Positions 1-14,199 of a stretch of 64,000 nucleotides of DNA are shown piece by piece. The stretch comes from Ridgeia piscesae (lineage: Eukaryota > Annelida > Polychaeta > Sabellida > Siboglinidae), in the NCBI GenBank assembly GCA_025642075.2, contig JAODUO010000637.1, forward strand, positions 22,501-86,500, read 5' to 3'. The first letter of the stretch is position 1, and each line of letters opens with the position of its first letter. The translations under genes and the position numbers were made by a program. The notes beneath the pieces were generated by a model. The model did no database searches. It was not told the origin of the DNA and saw nothing but the letters and a program-made list of their open reading frames with translations.

Positions 1-368
1 AGGCGTGGACTCCACAGAGTAGGCGTGGACTCCACAGAGTAGGCGTGTACTCCACAGAGTAGGCGTGGACTCCACAGAGTAGGCGTGTACTCCACAGAGG
101 AGGCGTGGACTCCACAGAGTAGGCGTGGACTCCACAGAGTAGGCGTGGACTCCACAGAGTAGGCGTGGACTCCACAGAGTAGGCGTGGACTCAACAGAGT
201 TGGCGTGGACTCCACAGATTAGGCGTGGACTCCACAGAGTAGGCGTGGACTCAACAGAGTTGGCGTGGACTCCACAGATTAAGCGTGGACTCAACAGAGT
301 TGGCGTGGACTCCACAGATTAGGCGTGGACTCCACAGAGTAGGCGTGGACTCCACAGAGTAGGCGTGG
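1..368. repeat. 20-bp minisatellite at the left edge
   Basis: About 18 tandem copies of a 20-bp unit (aggcgtggactccacagagt) with a few substitutions. Variants with tcaaca and agatt recur in a higher-order pattern between about 181 and 320. The array runs off the left edge, so its full length is unknown. No exon homology was seen next to it. Confidence 0.95.
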
Positions 369-1420
369 CGACTGAGAAAGCGCGAGTTCCGGCGTCTGTG
401 ACTCAACAAAGGATTGGCATCAGCGTGGATAAACGGTAAATAGGCAGAGCTGTAACGAACAGTAACAGAAGAGACGAGGAACTGGGATTCCAAAGCACAA
501 AGACAAATTTCCTAATTTGCCGATGATGTCGTAGTACTGTCAGAAGAGATGGATCAGACACAGGAGATTCTGACACCATGTGCAAAGTTTGGTTTATAGA
601 TAAGTCTTGGGAAAAACAAATACATCGGTTTCAACCAGCATCCTTGCCAACTGTGTGTGGAGATACAGATACTGTGGCTGCTGGGTCGCTACAACAGACA
701 CAGACATCTACACGAGGGAGGCCATGACGTGGAGAGCACTCAACCAATTAAACCTAATACGGAAATCAACACTCGCGCACAAACACGCAGTTTATTGTTC
801 CAGTAGAGTCTGCGCTACTCTACGAATGCAAAACATGGACGATGATGACAAACTTGACAAACAACTAGACGGATGTTATAGAGAGTGCATTGAGCAGCAT
901 TTAACATTCACTGGCTACTGCATTTCACAAACGTGGATTTATTTATACACTGGAATAAGTAGTCAATTATAAAATACGAAGACGACTGGGATTTGCCGGA
1001 CAGTGTTACATACATAAGGATGACATTACACCGGAGACCACCTTGTAACAACCAACGCATGGAAGACCCACGGCATAAAGACACCGCAACTGATATGGAC
1101 TGCTTGGAGGAGGGCTGGTTCTAGAAACGGAACTATACACTCGGTAATGGCAGACAGAAGTATCCGGAGACGGATGACTGAAGCCACTAATATTTGACAC
1201 AATTGACCGACAAGATACAAGAAGCCTAACTTAACGTCGATTCACGTGTGGAATGAAATAACATAACTCATCTAAGCCATTTTGCGACAAATAAATCCAC
1301 ATTTAAATTAACCAACGGATAAAATTTATTAAAATGATGAAAATTAAAGATATACATGCATGTATACAAGTAGACAATGTGTACCTGTTCGTGGAATTTG
1401 GCAAGGCAATAGGCAATAGG
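369..1420. other. Unassigned sequence between satellites
   Basis: About 1 kb of normal-complexity DNA. The longest open frame is 607-972 (+), 121 codons, with no family I recognise and no clear initiation or splice context. It could be intergenic DNA or an unrecognised transposon fragment. I do not call a gene. Confidence 0.4.
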
Positions 1421-1422
1421 CA

Positions 1423-2050
1423 TGAGTGAGTGAGTGAGTGAGTGAGTGAGTGAGTGAGTGAGGAGTGAGTGAGTGAATGAGAGTGAGTGAGTGAGTGAAT
1501 GAATGAGTGAGAGTGAGTGAGTGGGAGTGAGTGAGTGTGAGTGGGTGGGTGAGTGAGTGAGTGAGTGAGTGAGTGAGTGAGTGAGTGTGAGTGTGAGTGG
1601 GTGAGTGAGTGAGTGAGTGAGTGAGAGTGAGTGAGTGAGTGTGGGTGAGTGAGTGAGTGAGTGAGTGGGTGGGTGGGTGGGTGAGTGAGTGAGTGAGTGG
1701 GTGAGTGGGTGGGTGAGTGAGTGAGGAGGGGAGGAGCGGGTGGGCAGGCGGGTGAGTGAGTGAGAGAGTGAGTGAGTGAGTGAGTGAGTGAGTGAGAGAG
1801 TGAGTGAGTGAGTGAGTGAGTGAGTGAGTGTGTGAGTGTGAGTGTGAGTGTGAGTGGGTGGGTGGGTGGGTGGGTGAGTGAGTGGGTGGGTGAGTGGGTG
1901 GGTGAGTGAGTGGGTGGGTGGGTGGGTGAGTGAGTGAGTGAGTTAGTGAGTGAGTGAGTGAGTGAGTGAGTGAGTGAGTGAGCGAGCGAGCGAGCGAGCG
2001 AGCGAGCGAGCGAGCGAGCGAGCGAGCGAGTGAGTGAGCAAGTGAGTGAT
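1423..2050. repeat. Long (GAGT)n-type microsatellite with a (GAGC)n block
   Basis: Over 600 bp built almost entirely from gagt tetramers with gggt interruptions, ending in a pure gagc block at about 1981-2028 and a short return to gagt. The purine/thymine composition is strongly strand-asymmetric. Confidence 0.95.
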
Positions 2051-2060
2051 AGTATTCCTA

Positions 2061-2288
2061 GTAACGAATCTTGCTCTCCGCCCGTGGACAGCTTCTAGCA
2101 GTTATACGTTGGACGTCGTTCAGAGCCCCATTGTGAGCTGTCATAATCGACGACCGGTGTAACTTGCAATGTCTGTCATCCGTAACGTCTTGCTCTCCGC
2201 CCGTGGACAGCTTCTAGCAGTTATACGTTGGACGTCGTTCAGAGCCCCATTGTGAGCTGTCATAATCGACGACCGGTGTAACTTGTGT
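2061..2288. repeat. Two-copy direct duplication, about 119 bp
   Basis: The segment beginning ttgctctccgcccgtggaca occurs at 2071 and again at 2190. The copies are nearly identical for about 105 bp through cgacgaccggtgtaacttg. The pair sits between two very long microsatellites, which suggests a unit caught up in local expansion. Confidence 0.9.
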
Positions 2289-2289
2289 A

Positions 2290-3345
<1,056 letters not shown>

Positions 3346-5049
3346 CCTCTCTCTCTCTCCCTCCTCTATCTCATTCTCTCTTTCACATCCTCTCCCTTTC
3401 CCTGTCCTTTTCCTCTTTTGATGTAGCTTTAGTGTTTGGGACATATTCGCAAATCGCAAGACATCGCCTTTGCGGTCCCGATACGCTTGGCGAGCGTTAT
3501 GTATTGCTCACGCCCAGTGACATCGCCTTATTTATGTCGACTCGACGACATTAAGTTGATATAAAACACAATTTAAAAAAGATATCCGACTTCGTTTTAG
3601 CGGGTGTGATGCAGAATGATATTCCACACAAATACACATCGAAAATTACCGACGTTTTACCGTAGACCGCAAAACAGACAGTGTCATCAAATAATAACAA
3701 TTTATCTCAGCAGTTCGCGCATATATCGAAGTTTCACTGGCGTCAACAACTTGAAATCAGAAATACAGGCTATTTCGCGGCGTCGAGCTTCATTGAGCCA
3801 CCTGCCGCAGTTTTCAGAACAACAAATTTACCAGCGCGCCATCTATTACGCGCTACAATAAACTAATCGGTGACTTAGTTCGTTCGTTTCGAATCGATTT
3901 ACTTAGTTACTGACAGTAAACGATTATTCTGATTATACTGTAGTTTTGTGACGCATACATAATGTGGTAAAAATAATGTTTCCATAAATTTAGATAAAAT
4001 CCGTATCAAAATGGAGTAGGGCCGTATCACTTAAAAATCCGCCAAAATCCGTATCGGATACGGGTAATCCGTATCATGTGGCAAGTCTGCTTAGCAGCCG
4101 CTACGTCATCTTGAATGGTGTCTGACGTCTCGTCTCTTTTGCTCGAAGTTCGCGAACAATGCTTCCTCGAGTTCCCGTCGCCGTGACGCAAGCATTGAAG
4201 AGCTCGTAGTCCATATCTCGTTGTCATCGTGGATGTTATCGAAGAAATGGAAAACGAGGAATTGGTTTAGAAAATAATTTATAACTGATCCACTTCTACT
4301 TCGTTCACGTTGGCCGGCGGAAGCGGCAATGACGTGATCACTGATTATGTCAATCCGCAGCTGCGCAAAGCACAACTTCGTGGTAACGTCACTGTCGTGC
4401 CAGGGTACGCATGCGCCAATATACACAACGGTGCTCGTCCAAACGGCGCTACTAATGGAGGGCGCGCTGTCAACTTGGTTGTGTGGCCGATTATGCCACA
4501 GTTACACTTCCCGGATGGGAATGTGTAACTTGCTGTTTTAGAAATTATTTTTTTCTCGATATTCAGCTGCTGTGTGGTCAGTTCATTTGAGCAGTCAGAT
4601 TTCCAGGATTACTGCATGCGTCCTTTTCTAAATATTGACGGGTGTCCTACACAGAGAAGAGGCGTTTTACGACTTTCGAAGAAAGTGCAGTTGCTGCCGA
4701 GACTTCTTTTGCACGGCTGTAACATTGGTGCATATATTTTACAATCTTCAGTTTGTGTCGCCTTGTAGTTCTGCTAGACAGGGGCTGAAGCTATTTACTT
4801 TCGCTATATTGTTTTTCCATTTCTTAATTATGAGAAAGGCTACTCCTGCTTGGCTGTTGTATGTCCTGGAATGGTCTAATGGTCTTGTATCTATGCACAT
4901 CTTAGTAGTGCTCGCACGTAATGTGTTGCCATTTTTTTTTAGCAATTATGCAAACAATGTTTCTGTTATATAGAGTGAATTTCAGTGAAATTCGATAATA
5001 CACCCTAACCAAGTATGATGATGCCATAGAGTACAACATTTGCAACATA
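3346..5049. other. Unassigned sequence, no gene recognised
   Basis: Normal-complexity DNA with only short open frames. Around 3998-4080 the motif ccgtatc recurs five times, including a short palindrome at about 4049-4063. This may be the edge of an unrecognised transposon. Nothing here matches a conserved family that I can name. Part of 4560-5049 may belong to the decayed gene that follows. Confidence 0.4.
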
Positions 5050-7360
5050 CTGCCAGCAAGACTACCGAGGCACCTCTATGAGAAAAAATGCGTGATGCTG
5101 CCCTTTGCAAAATATGGGGTGTTCACTCACCAAGCCTCCCTGGATAGGATGGCTATGGTTATGTTTTGACATGTTTCGGATTGCCATAATAATTTCCCAA
5201 AACACCCCGTTGTCGACGCCAAAAACTTGGATGAGTATGGAGTGCAGTCGTTGACACAGTACTCCACGGTCAGCGCATTCACATTCCAAGGTAAGATTAT
5301 GATAGTACTCTAATATAAATCTGATATCTGTTTTGGTCTTTTCAGTCTTGGTTACTGTTCCTTCCACATCGTCTTGTACGTGTCGGACCGCGTCGAGTAC
5401 ATCTACTCTGCCAGCCTACCAGGCCAATCTGCACAAGAGCAATACAAGGAGATGAAGCACCGGCGAGTCTTGAGTGTGGACAATCGGGGTGTTGAGGTGG
5501 AGAAGTCCCTTCACACACTGGAAGAACACCGCCCTCATCTCAACAATCCCGTCGCCGGCCCAATTTCTCCCAATGAAGTCAATGTGGCCGATTCGATTGT
5601 GCTTGGAGAACTGATGATGAGCAAGTACATCGCCAGTCTTCCCGGTGGGTTCCATAACCCCATCAGAAGTCCCATCAAGACGACGGACGTTCTAAACAAG
5701 CAGGACAAGAACAAACCAGTCATCGATCTTGAGAACATTTTTCTCCGACTCTTGAGGATTGGTCAGCGGCGGCAGATGGAGCTTCTGCCTCTGTTCAACC
5801 AAGAACTGTTTACAGTCCTCCTTCGCTCATCGATGAGCATATTTGTTCCGCTGGTTGTCACCGTAAAGCCAACAAGTCGGGGCTGGTCAAGCGCCTGGTT
5901 GTTATCGATATGTCACCAACAGCTGCTGGTGTTGTCATCGCGGATGTTGTGCAACTGTTCTTCCTTATTATATGTCAATTCGGCGGTAGTCCATCCGATC
6001 CTATCGCATCAATTCTGGGTCATCTGAGTCATTATCCAGATGGTACTGAGAAAAGCACTGTCTTCGACAAGTACCAAGATGTGTCTACCGAGAGAATACG
6101 GCAGGTGGTGAACGTATCCTTGTGTATGAGCTCTCCGCCAGCAAGTGTGCTGATTTCTATTGTGTAATTGTAATCTGGCCACACCAGTGCGAGCCTCGCT
6201 CGGGAGTCGGCTCGAATATCGCAACCTCGTGGTTGTCTTGTATTTTTGTACATCTCTAATAAAGGTGAAATATAAAAGTCATCCGTATCCTCGCTTGGAA
6301 TAATTCAACGGAATAATCTCCCCCTTATTGGCGCTCCATCACCTGCCCAAAAGAGATGCAATGCTGAAGAGCAAGAACAACAAATGGAACCTGGTGCGCG
6401 TGTTGTCTACCTTCAATTCAGGCGAGAACTTGACGATGGAAATATGTGACGATGCAGCGTTTAGTCATGACGAAGAGCACATCACCATCAACTATGTCAC
6501 TGAGGCTGCCAAGTCTGGTAAAAGCGTGATCCGTGTACATAGCGGCGACACAGATGTGTTTGTCCCACTGATCTGTTGTGTGTGTCGGAAGGAGCTGCAG
6601 TGCCAGGTGCAGATGGACTGGAGCAGTGGACTGGGACAGTGCTGGATATCAATGCCACCTGCGCCAACCTAGGCCCACAGTGTCTCCAGCTGGTTGGCAT
6701 GCATGCCCTCAGCGGGGCAATACGACCTCATATCTATACCGTAAAGGCAAGATCAACGCACTAAACACCTTGCTTACTGGGGATTTCCCAGGTATGTATA
6801 TTGTATTGGGGAGGTGGGCGCCACGCAGGCGGATCTGATGGAGACGGCAGAACGTTCATCGCACTGTATGGCCAGCCACCGGGGACAATCATGGAGTCTG
6901 CCCGCTTCACCAAGAAGAAGATAAGTCCCAAAGTCAAATCCTGCCTCCAACCTGTTACTGCACGTTCTGCGGGCCCATCTGCAGGTCACGCTGTGGAAAG
7001 CGGCAGACCAGCGAGCCCCGCCTGGTGAGTCAGAAGGTATCACTCAGTTCGGCTGGGATATCCGGGATGACGTCCCCACTCCTATTATTGCACAGGGTGA
7101 CCATAACACCTGTGTGATTTGATTCATTGCAAGTGTAAGGCACAGGGCAAAAGTGCAGCACTGGGGTTTGTGGCTGCCACAAAGAACATCTCTCATGCAC
7201 ATATTACTGCAACTGCCCTGTCGAAGATGGCTGCTGTAATCCATACATTAAGATAGAATCTCAGGCTGCAGCCGAGGAGTGGTTTGAGATCATGGATGCT
7301 GAAGAGAAGAACTTGGTACAGAAGACGAGGATACAAACGCAGAGTGTGGAGGGATGATTT
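5050..7360 (+). pseudogene. Decayed copy of a multi-copy uncharacterised protein family with a DTDVFV motif
   Basis: Pieces of one protein appear in order but in different frames. About 5095-5290 is an exon-like piece ending at a gtaagat donor. About 5346-5815 carries YVSDRVEYIYSASLPGQ. About 5815-6167 is in another frame and carries LVVIDMSPTAAGVVIADV and VFDKYQDVS. About 6328-6600 carries LPKRDAMLKSKNN and the acidic motif GDTDVFVPL. About 6600-7020 is in other frames and carries LDINATCANLGPQCLQLVG and GDFPG. About 7000-7330 ends with a Cys/His-rich tail (KCKAQGK, YCNC, CCNPY). I recall long, unnamed, repeated proteins of corals and molluscs with this order. The DTD segment resembles a PIN/XPG-like acidic motif, which is inference. 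At least four frame changes and in-frame stops argue against function. A stretch of about 150 bp at 6168-6320 interrupts the copy. Confidence 0.7.
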
Positions 7361-7941
7361 TGTTGTACCTGATTAATGAGTGGGATTAGGTAAAGGAGTA
7401 TTACGAATATTACTAGGCGTTATCAGCAGGTACTACGATAGCGTAAACCGTATGCATAACATAGTATATCTACTTGTATCAAGCTGTCTTGTATCAACAA
7501 CACGTATTAATTTAATGCACGAATTTCCCTCACAGAGAAATAACTTATGGATGCCAATGGTAGTAATGATACTTGCACTATACGTTATGAGTAATGTGTT
7601 TAATACATGTCTCAAATAGTACTGTTTTTCCACATGAACAAATATGTCAACTGTCGTAATTTATGTTCATGAATACAAATTTATTTAGTAGAAGTTTCCA
7701 TTTATTGGCCACCGATAGGTCAACTTTGATTTTCACCTGATCTTCAGCTTCTGTGTTTGAGCTTGAAATGGAAAGTAACATCAGAAATGGATTCTACGTA
7801 CCAAAACCACCCCTAAAATGAGGTATGTGGTATATATATATATATATATGTGGTATATATATATATATATATGTGGTATATATATATATATATAATTATG
7901 CACTACTTAGAATTGCATTGAACTACTTGTGTGTGTATATG

Positions 7942-8017
<76 letters not shown>

Positions 8018-8032
8018 TATATATACACACAC
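7361..8032. other. Unassigned sequence with TA microsatellites
   Basis: There is no coding signal. It contains (TA)n blocks from about 7832 to 8010. The segment at about 7603-7662 is a direct copy of 8179-8231 (shared core atgaacaaatatgtcaactg). Confidence 0.6.
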
Positions 8033-8207
8033 ACTATATGGAAAAACAGTACTATTTGAGACATTTGCATTATAACACAGTACTGTAACCGCAATATATA
8101 TATATATATGCATATATATTCGTATATATATATATATTCGAATATATATTGCGGTTACAGTACTGTGGTATAATGCAAATGTCTCAAATAGTACTGTTTT
8201 TACACAT
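8033..8207. repeat. Long inverted repeat (hairpin) with TA-rich loop
   Basis: The left arm at about 8036-8097 (gcattataacacagtactgt and flanks) is the near-perfect reverse complement of the right arm at about 8141-8206. The loop of about 45 bp is TA-rich. It could be a MITE-like palindromic element or a product of replication slippage in the TA tract. The right arm continues into the 50-bp direct copy shared with 7603-7662. Confidence 0.9.
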
Positions 8208-8879
8208 GAACAAATATGTCAACTGTCGTAAGATTGTCCATTTATGTTCTTTTGTTCAGTTGTTTGTCTAACCATTTTGGTCACTTGCACAGTTTAGCGT
8301 ATTGTCGGTTCAGTGTTGTGTGTGGCAGGTTCACATCCTGCTTTTGTTCCTTATGCAACCACTACGGGTTGTGTGCACACACATTGACTCCATTTCATGA
8401 GTTCAGCTGCCTTTGTTAATGCACACCAAGCTGTATAGTGATTTATTATGCAAATTATAGGGTTTTCAAGCCTTGACATTGAGCAAAATGCACATACTTT
8501 AAAGCAGATTTATATAGTTGCTGTCTATGCATGCCAGAGTGCAAATTACAGCAATAAGATAGGTCTGGTTGTTTTATTTATCTATCTAGTGTACTGATAT
8601 GTCTAAAACATTACCATTAAGTAAACATGTTTTAGTTAACAATTGTGTACATTTGGTGTTGATACATACCACTGTGCGTTATCAGAACATTATGACATCA
8701 GACTGTTTTAGTGGTGAATTTGTTTATACTAAAATATACTGCATTATATTAATTAAAAATTGCCTAATTTCTCACACCAACAAGTCGTCATGCAGTTTAA
8801 AATATTGATATATCCATTGGCACAAAATCCAGTAACTCACAGTGTCATTCCATGCTTCCTTCACAACAAAAATATTCAC

Positions 8880-9180
8880 CCTTGGGTACCCTAAATTTAA
8901 GATTTAACCAGATTTAAGGTGATTTGACAAGATTGCCACCTAACGAATCAACTCTAGATGGCAGGTGGACAAGGAAGTCCTTTGGTTTATCAAGAGTCCA
9001 ATCTATTTACCTAAGTGTATTTTTTTTAATGTTAATGAGAATTTTCTAATATCTAGTCTACACTGCTTCTTTGTTAATGTAACTTCATGTCTAGCATCCT
9101 TGAGTTTTGGTATCATTTTGGTTGCTCTCCTTTGTACTCTTTTTAGCATATCAATATCCTACTTGCGATATGCGATTAAG
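8880..9180 (-). mobile_element. Internally deleted 3' fragment of a CR1-like non-LTR retrotransposon
   Basis: Segments 8925-9003, 9053-9105 and 9107-9171 match, in the same order, the element at 62.6-63.12 kb. Shared stretches include gcaggtggac..aaggaagtcc and ttggttgctctcctttgtac. The sequences between them in the long copy are absent here, so this copy has internal deletions. It holds the 3' untranslated end and the last codons of the ORF only. Confidence 0.8.
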
Positions 9181-9184
9181 TATA

Positions 9185-10680
9185 ATAATGCAGTAAATGT
9201 GAATGTTTATTCAATTAAATTCAATAACTTTATTCCAGACTCAACAGGGCACATACAGCAAGTACATGTGACTCTGAGGTCCATATGTTGACATTAGGCA
9301 GACAATATGTACAGTATGTATTCTGACCCAAATGTATACATTTGTTTTAGTCAAGTGTTTATATATAAAAGCTTGATCCAGTGTTTACGGATCCTGGAAG
9401 TGAATCTTAAGCTAGAAGTTAGAATGTCATTTAAAATACAGTTAACAGAGCTATCAAGTCTACACATAAATCTATACACCATATTCTTAATAACTGACTG
9501 GCAGCATTGTACATCAAACAGAGTGCATAGTAAGCTGGTACTTTCATATTTTGACATACCAATAAACAACTTTAAAATATTGTGATATGCAATATGTAAT
9601 CTATTTAGTGTGGATTTCTTGTAATTCCACCAGAGTTGTACTCCATACATAGGTGAGCAATATGAACGAAACAGTGTGAGCTTAACCTCTAGGGAGCACA
9701 TGCTAAATTTTCGCAATATAATATTACCTTGTACATATAAAGTTCTGCATTGTCTATTAATATCATCATCATCTGAAAGATCATCTTAAATATAGTTTCC
9801 AAGATATTTATATGTAGGTACAACATGCAGAGTAACCCCTTTTAGCTTAAATTCAGGGATACTGCATCCTTTTAAGGTCGCAGATCTAAATATCATAACT
9901 GCACTCTTCTTAGCATTGTATTTCACACCATGGCTCATTCCAAATTTCTCACATTCACGTAGTAGCTGGCATAGTCCTGCCGATGAAGGTGAAATCAAAA
10001 CCAAATCATCAGCATACATTATGTGATTAATAAGATGACCATTCATGCTACATCCAACATTACACATTTTAAGTTGTTCGCTCAATTCATCTACATATAC
10101 ATTAAATAAGTAAGGGGATAATATCCCCCCTTGTCTAACACCATTGGTTACTTTAAATTTAGTAGAAAGCAAATCACCCCACCTTATGCAAGTGGTCTGG
10201 TTGTGATACCAGTAAATTAATATTCGTAGTATATACACCGGTACACCCCTTTCACTGAGATTGTTAAATAACGTTCTGTGATTTACTCTGTCGAAGGCTT
10301 TACTGGCATCAAGAAAACATACAAATACACTGCCATTCAGAGTTCGATATAAATCAATAATTTCCTTTAACACATATATACATTGGTCTGTACCATGCTT
10401 CTTCTTGAAACCAAACTGATTCGGATTAGTATCCAAAAATATTTCAATTCTACCCAGTATAATTACTTCAATAGTTTTGCTAAACACACTAGCTAATGCA
10501 ATTGGACGGTAATTGTCTTTAGAAGATATTTATCCTTAATCACTGGCACAAGTACAACTGACAACATTGACTCTGGCAGAAATCCATGAGCAAAAAAACT
10601 AGTGAAGCTCAAAGAGAGCAAGGGTACAAGTGCCTTGTCTGCATATTTTATATGTTCTGAACATACGCCATCATTCATTA
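9185..10680 (-). mobile_element. 5'-truncated non-LTR retrotransposon with reverse transcriptase remnant
   Basis: Open frame 10487-9786 (-) contains canonical reverse transcriptase blocks in order: FGFKKKHGTDQ, CFLDASKAFDRVNH, NGVRQGGILSPYLFN and the catalytic YADDLV. The upstream part (10678-10493, ESMLSVVLVPVIKDK) is in another frame, and the thumb/C-terminal part (about 9716-9352, LFRSYCSPMYGVQLWW) is in a third. So there are at least two frameshifts and the copy is dead. No endonuclease domain is present, consistent with 5' truncation. It belongs to the CR1/Jockey-like group by its motifs; I do not assign the clade. Confidence 0.9.
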
Positions 10681-10827
10681 CTTTGTGACTAGGACATAAA
10701 GACTTTGCTAACAGAGCAGCTTAGTATGTATATTGGTACCAAATAATGAAATATATACAACTGTTAAATAAGCTAGGTATGAATAGTTAAATCACAATCA
10801 AAGCGTGAAAGTACTCTTGCAAAGCAA

Positions 10828-11279
<452 letters not shown>

Positions 11280-14100
11280 CCATCGCGCGATGCCTGTTGA
11301 TGACATCAGTGTAGGGTTTCATCCATGTGCTTTGCACATCGGTGAGAGATTAGTCCAAACTGAGTTGCAAAACCTCTCCTACATTATATAATAAATTATA
11401 CAAAGCTAACCTATTAAAATGAATCTATGCTACAGGAATGCTTTATGCCTAGTAACAGTTTTATCCCAATATGTTCTACCATATATTTACTTTGTATGGT
11501 CAAAATCTAGCTAATTTTAATTAATTAAATACATTTAAAATCATATATTATCTTAATATGTATTCATAATCAAGACATTCAAACTAATAATACAAACTAT
11601 ATATTCAATATGTATACAACTATTAACTATGGTATGTGAATTTAGCTCACAATCAATGGCTCAAAACACTCACATAAACCGCGAGCGAATTATTGACCAA
11701 TTTGGTGTACCCAAGGTTCACAATTGTTTCGGTGAAATACGCATGTAAGGACATTGAGAGCTATTTGTTATTGTTTCCGTTTATTCCTAGTAAACATTCA
11801 TAGCATTTATTTGTACCCCACATTGACTTTGTGGGCTAGTTTTTAAAAATAAATATAATAACTTAGTAGTTTGAATATGCACATATAATCATTTAAAATA
11901 TTCACACATGCCTCATTACTCTGACAATGCACAATGTATCAACACAAAGGTATTTGAATGAATTGAGATCACAAGTTAAAACTTAGCAAAAGATACAGGT
12001 TATATAAGTATGTTAATCATATTAAAAGCTCATGTTGCCAGGTTAATCATTAGCATTGGTATGAGGACGTTTGATTAACATATTATATATTATTGTCATA
12101 TTTTAACTTCAGCCACATGTTAATATTATGCTTGATTCTGATAAGCTTCCCTTTGGAGAATGATCTATAATATATACTTCAAATCAGGTACTATTTAGGG
12201 TACGTAATTAATGATCAGGTTGTAGTCATACCCCAAAACATGATAAATATAATTCTGGAATGAACAAATACCCAACTTTGGCTGTTTTTAACTCAGAAAA
12301 TATAATATACAAAACATAAGTTCAGGATCCAGTTCTCCACATAGAAATTAATTTATACAACACATTGTAGCACAATAACGTTAAACCGAAGAAGGTTATT
12401 AGCATTCCAAAATCGTAAAATATATTTACTGCAGCCGCGGTTGCAAAAATAAGTGTAATGGGCCATGTATTCAATCAACCGTAACTTTATTACAAGTTTA
12501 TAACTAATTGGAATTTGACACTGACTGAAATTTTGCATGTAGCCATCATAAAAATCGGAGTTGGTCACACGGGGACCTCGAGTTTAGACTAGTTTACTGA
12601 TTGTCGTGCAGTTTGCTTGCTGGCGCAGTTAAGTTCTGCGACTGTATTTGCAATCACTAAGTCGACTAAGTCTAAGACTCAGAGTAAGACTAAATCAAGT
12701 GTTATTAAACGCATTGTTCTATCATGTCTGCTCTGTTGTACACAACAAATACATGCTAGGTGATGTTAGGATTAACGCACATGTGTATGCAGGGGTCAGT
12801 CGCAACCAGTCCGTCCTGTCATGATGTGCCAGACTCGTCTGACAGTCACACAGTCAATGCCAATGACACTTACTCCAGTTACTGTCGCGTGGCGTGTCAG
12901 TAGTTTCGTCGAAAACATGAAAGGAAAGAATGTCGTTTAGTAGCACGAGTTACGTCAATATAAAGTAGTATTACCTTATCATGGATATATAATAATCCTG
13001 GATCTACAATGTATACATTGATTAACCGTTATTAGTTCTACAATTACTCATTGCATTGTAAAACCGATTGTGTTGCACATTAACAAAAATATCGCTTGCT
13101 GACTGTAACGCCATCTGGCGAATGATTATACATATTTGATTTAATATTTAACAGAGGGCGGGCTGATTATTTATAGCCAATGAAATTTCACCAACAAATT
13201 ACTGCGTATCTAATTTTGTCCTAATTAAATTTCTCCCATTAAAGCCTTGGTTAACATGGTCTTGCGTGATTATAGCCAATAACAGCCATCGTTATATAAT
13301 GTTGTCGAATTGCAAAGAACCGGGTAAATGCAAAGACGCGCCATAATCGGAATCAAATATTGTCTTATAGGTACATAATATAATACAGTTACAAAATTCA
13401 GCAGTCGGCACAGCAGGTAGAATCAACTTTAATTTGAACAAGAAGAATGTTTTGAAATTTAATCCGTTTTAAAACCTTAATTTAATCTACCAACATAACT
13501 TTTTGCCATGGTAACCATCTTTGACTTTGTGTCGAGTTCGACGTCTTCCTGTCTTCGTTCGTAGCTACTGAAAGTCGATAATGTTTACGCCAGAAGAGAA
13601 TAACACATTGCTATGTAGGCTCTATAATAGGCTATCTTTCCGAATCCCCACATTAGCAAATCAAACGCCTTGTCGCCTGAAAAAGTACAGTACAGTTACA
13701 GTACAGCGTCTGCCAGATTTGTGAAAAATTATCAGACTTGAATCAAATCCAGGCATTAGCCTAGCCTAACTTAGTCTTGGCAGACTTGACATAGATATAT
13801 TGTTCAACCACCCGTCCCCTGCCTTTGCCAGGCCAACTCTTGAACGATGGCACATTATTAAACACATCATGACTATCCATTTTATAATCAGATTAGCTCC
13901 TTCCATCCCAATTAAACCTGCTAATCACTATTACGAAATAGGGCATATCCAGTCCACTGTCAGGGTCACTGACCTTGTACTGTAGTCTGTACCGTTGCCT
14001 TGCCTGGACTGTTTGTAAACAAGCAATAGATTTACAAATTTCCCAGACCCACATTTAGTTGCCATATTAAAACAACAACAAACGTTGATCAAAATAGGTT
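11280..14100. other. Unassigned AT-rich sequence downstream of EXD2
   Basis: About 2.8 kb without a recognisable gene, RNA gene or repeat array. Open frames are short (under 75 codons) and lack family features. It lies past the 3' end of EXD2. A minus-strand AATAAA at 14104-14099, about 255 bp after the EXD2 stop, is a possible polyadenylation signal. Confidence 0.5.
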
Positions 14101-14128
14101 TATTTTCATGCATATGTTGATGTTGATG

Positions 14129-14129
<1 letters not shown>

Positions 14130-14172
<43 letters not shown>
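14130..14172. repeat. (TA)n microsatellite
   Basis: An uninterrupted run of about 21 TA dinucleotides, downstream of the EXD2 stop codon. Confidence 0.95.
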
Positions 14173-14174
<2 letters not shown>

Positions 14175-14199
14175 CACTGAAATGACTCTAGTGTGTTAT

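Noticed and set aside
607..972. 121-codon plus-strand frame as a gene
   Set aside because: There is no recognisable domain, no codon bias that I can judge and no splice or promoter context.
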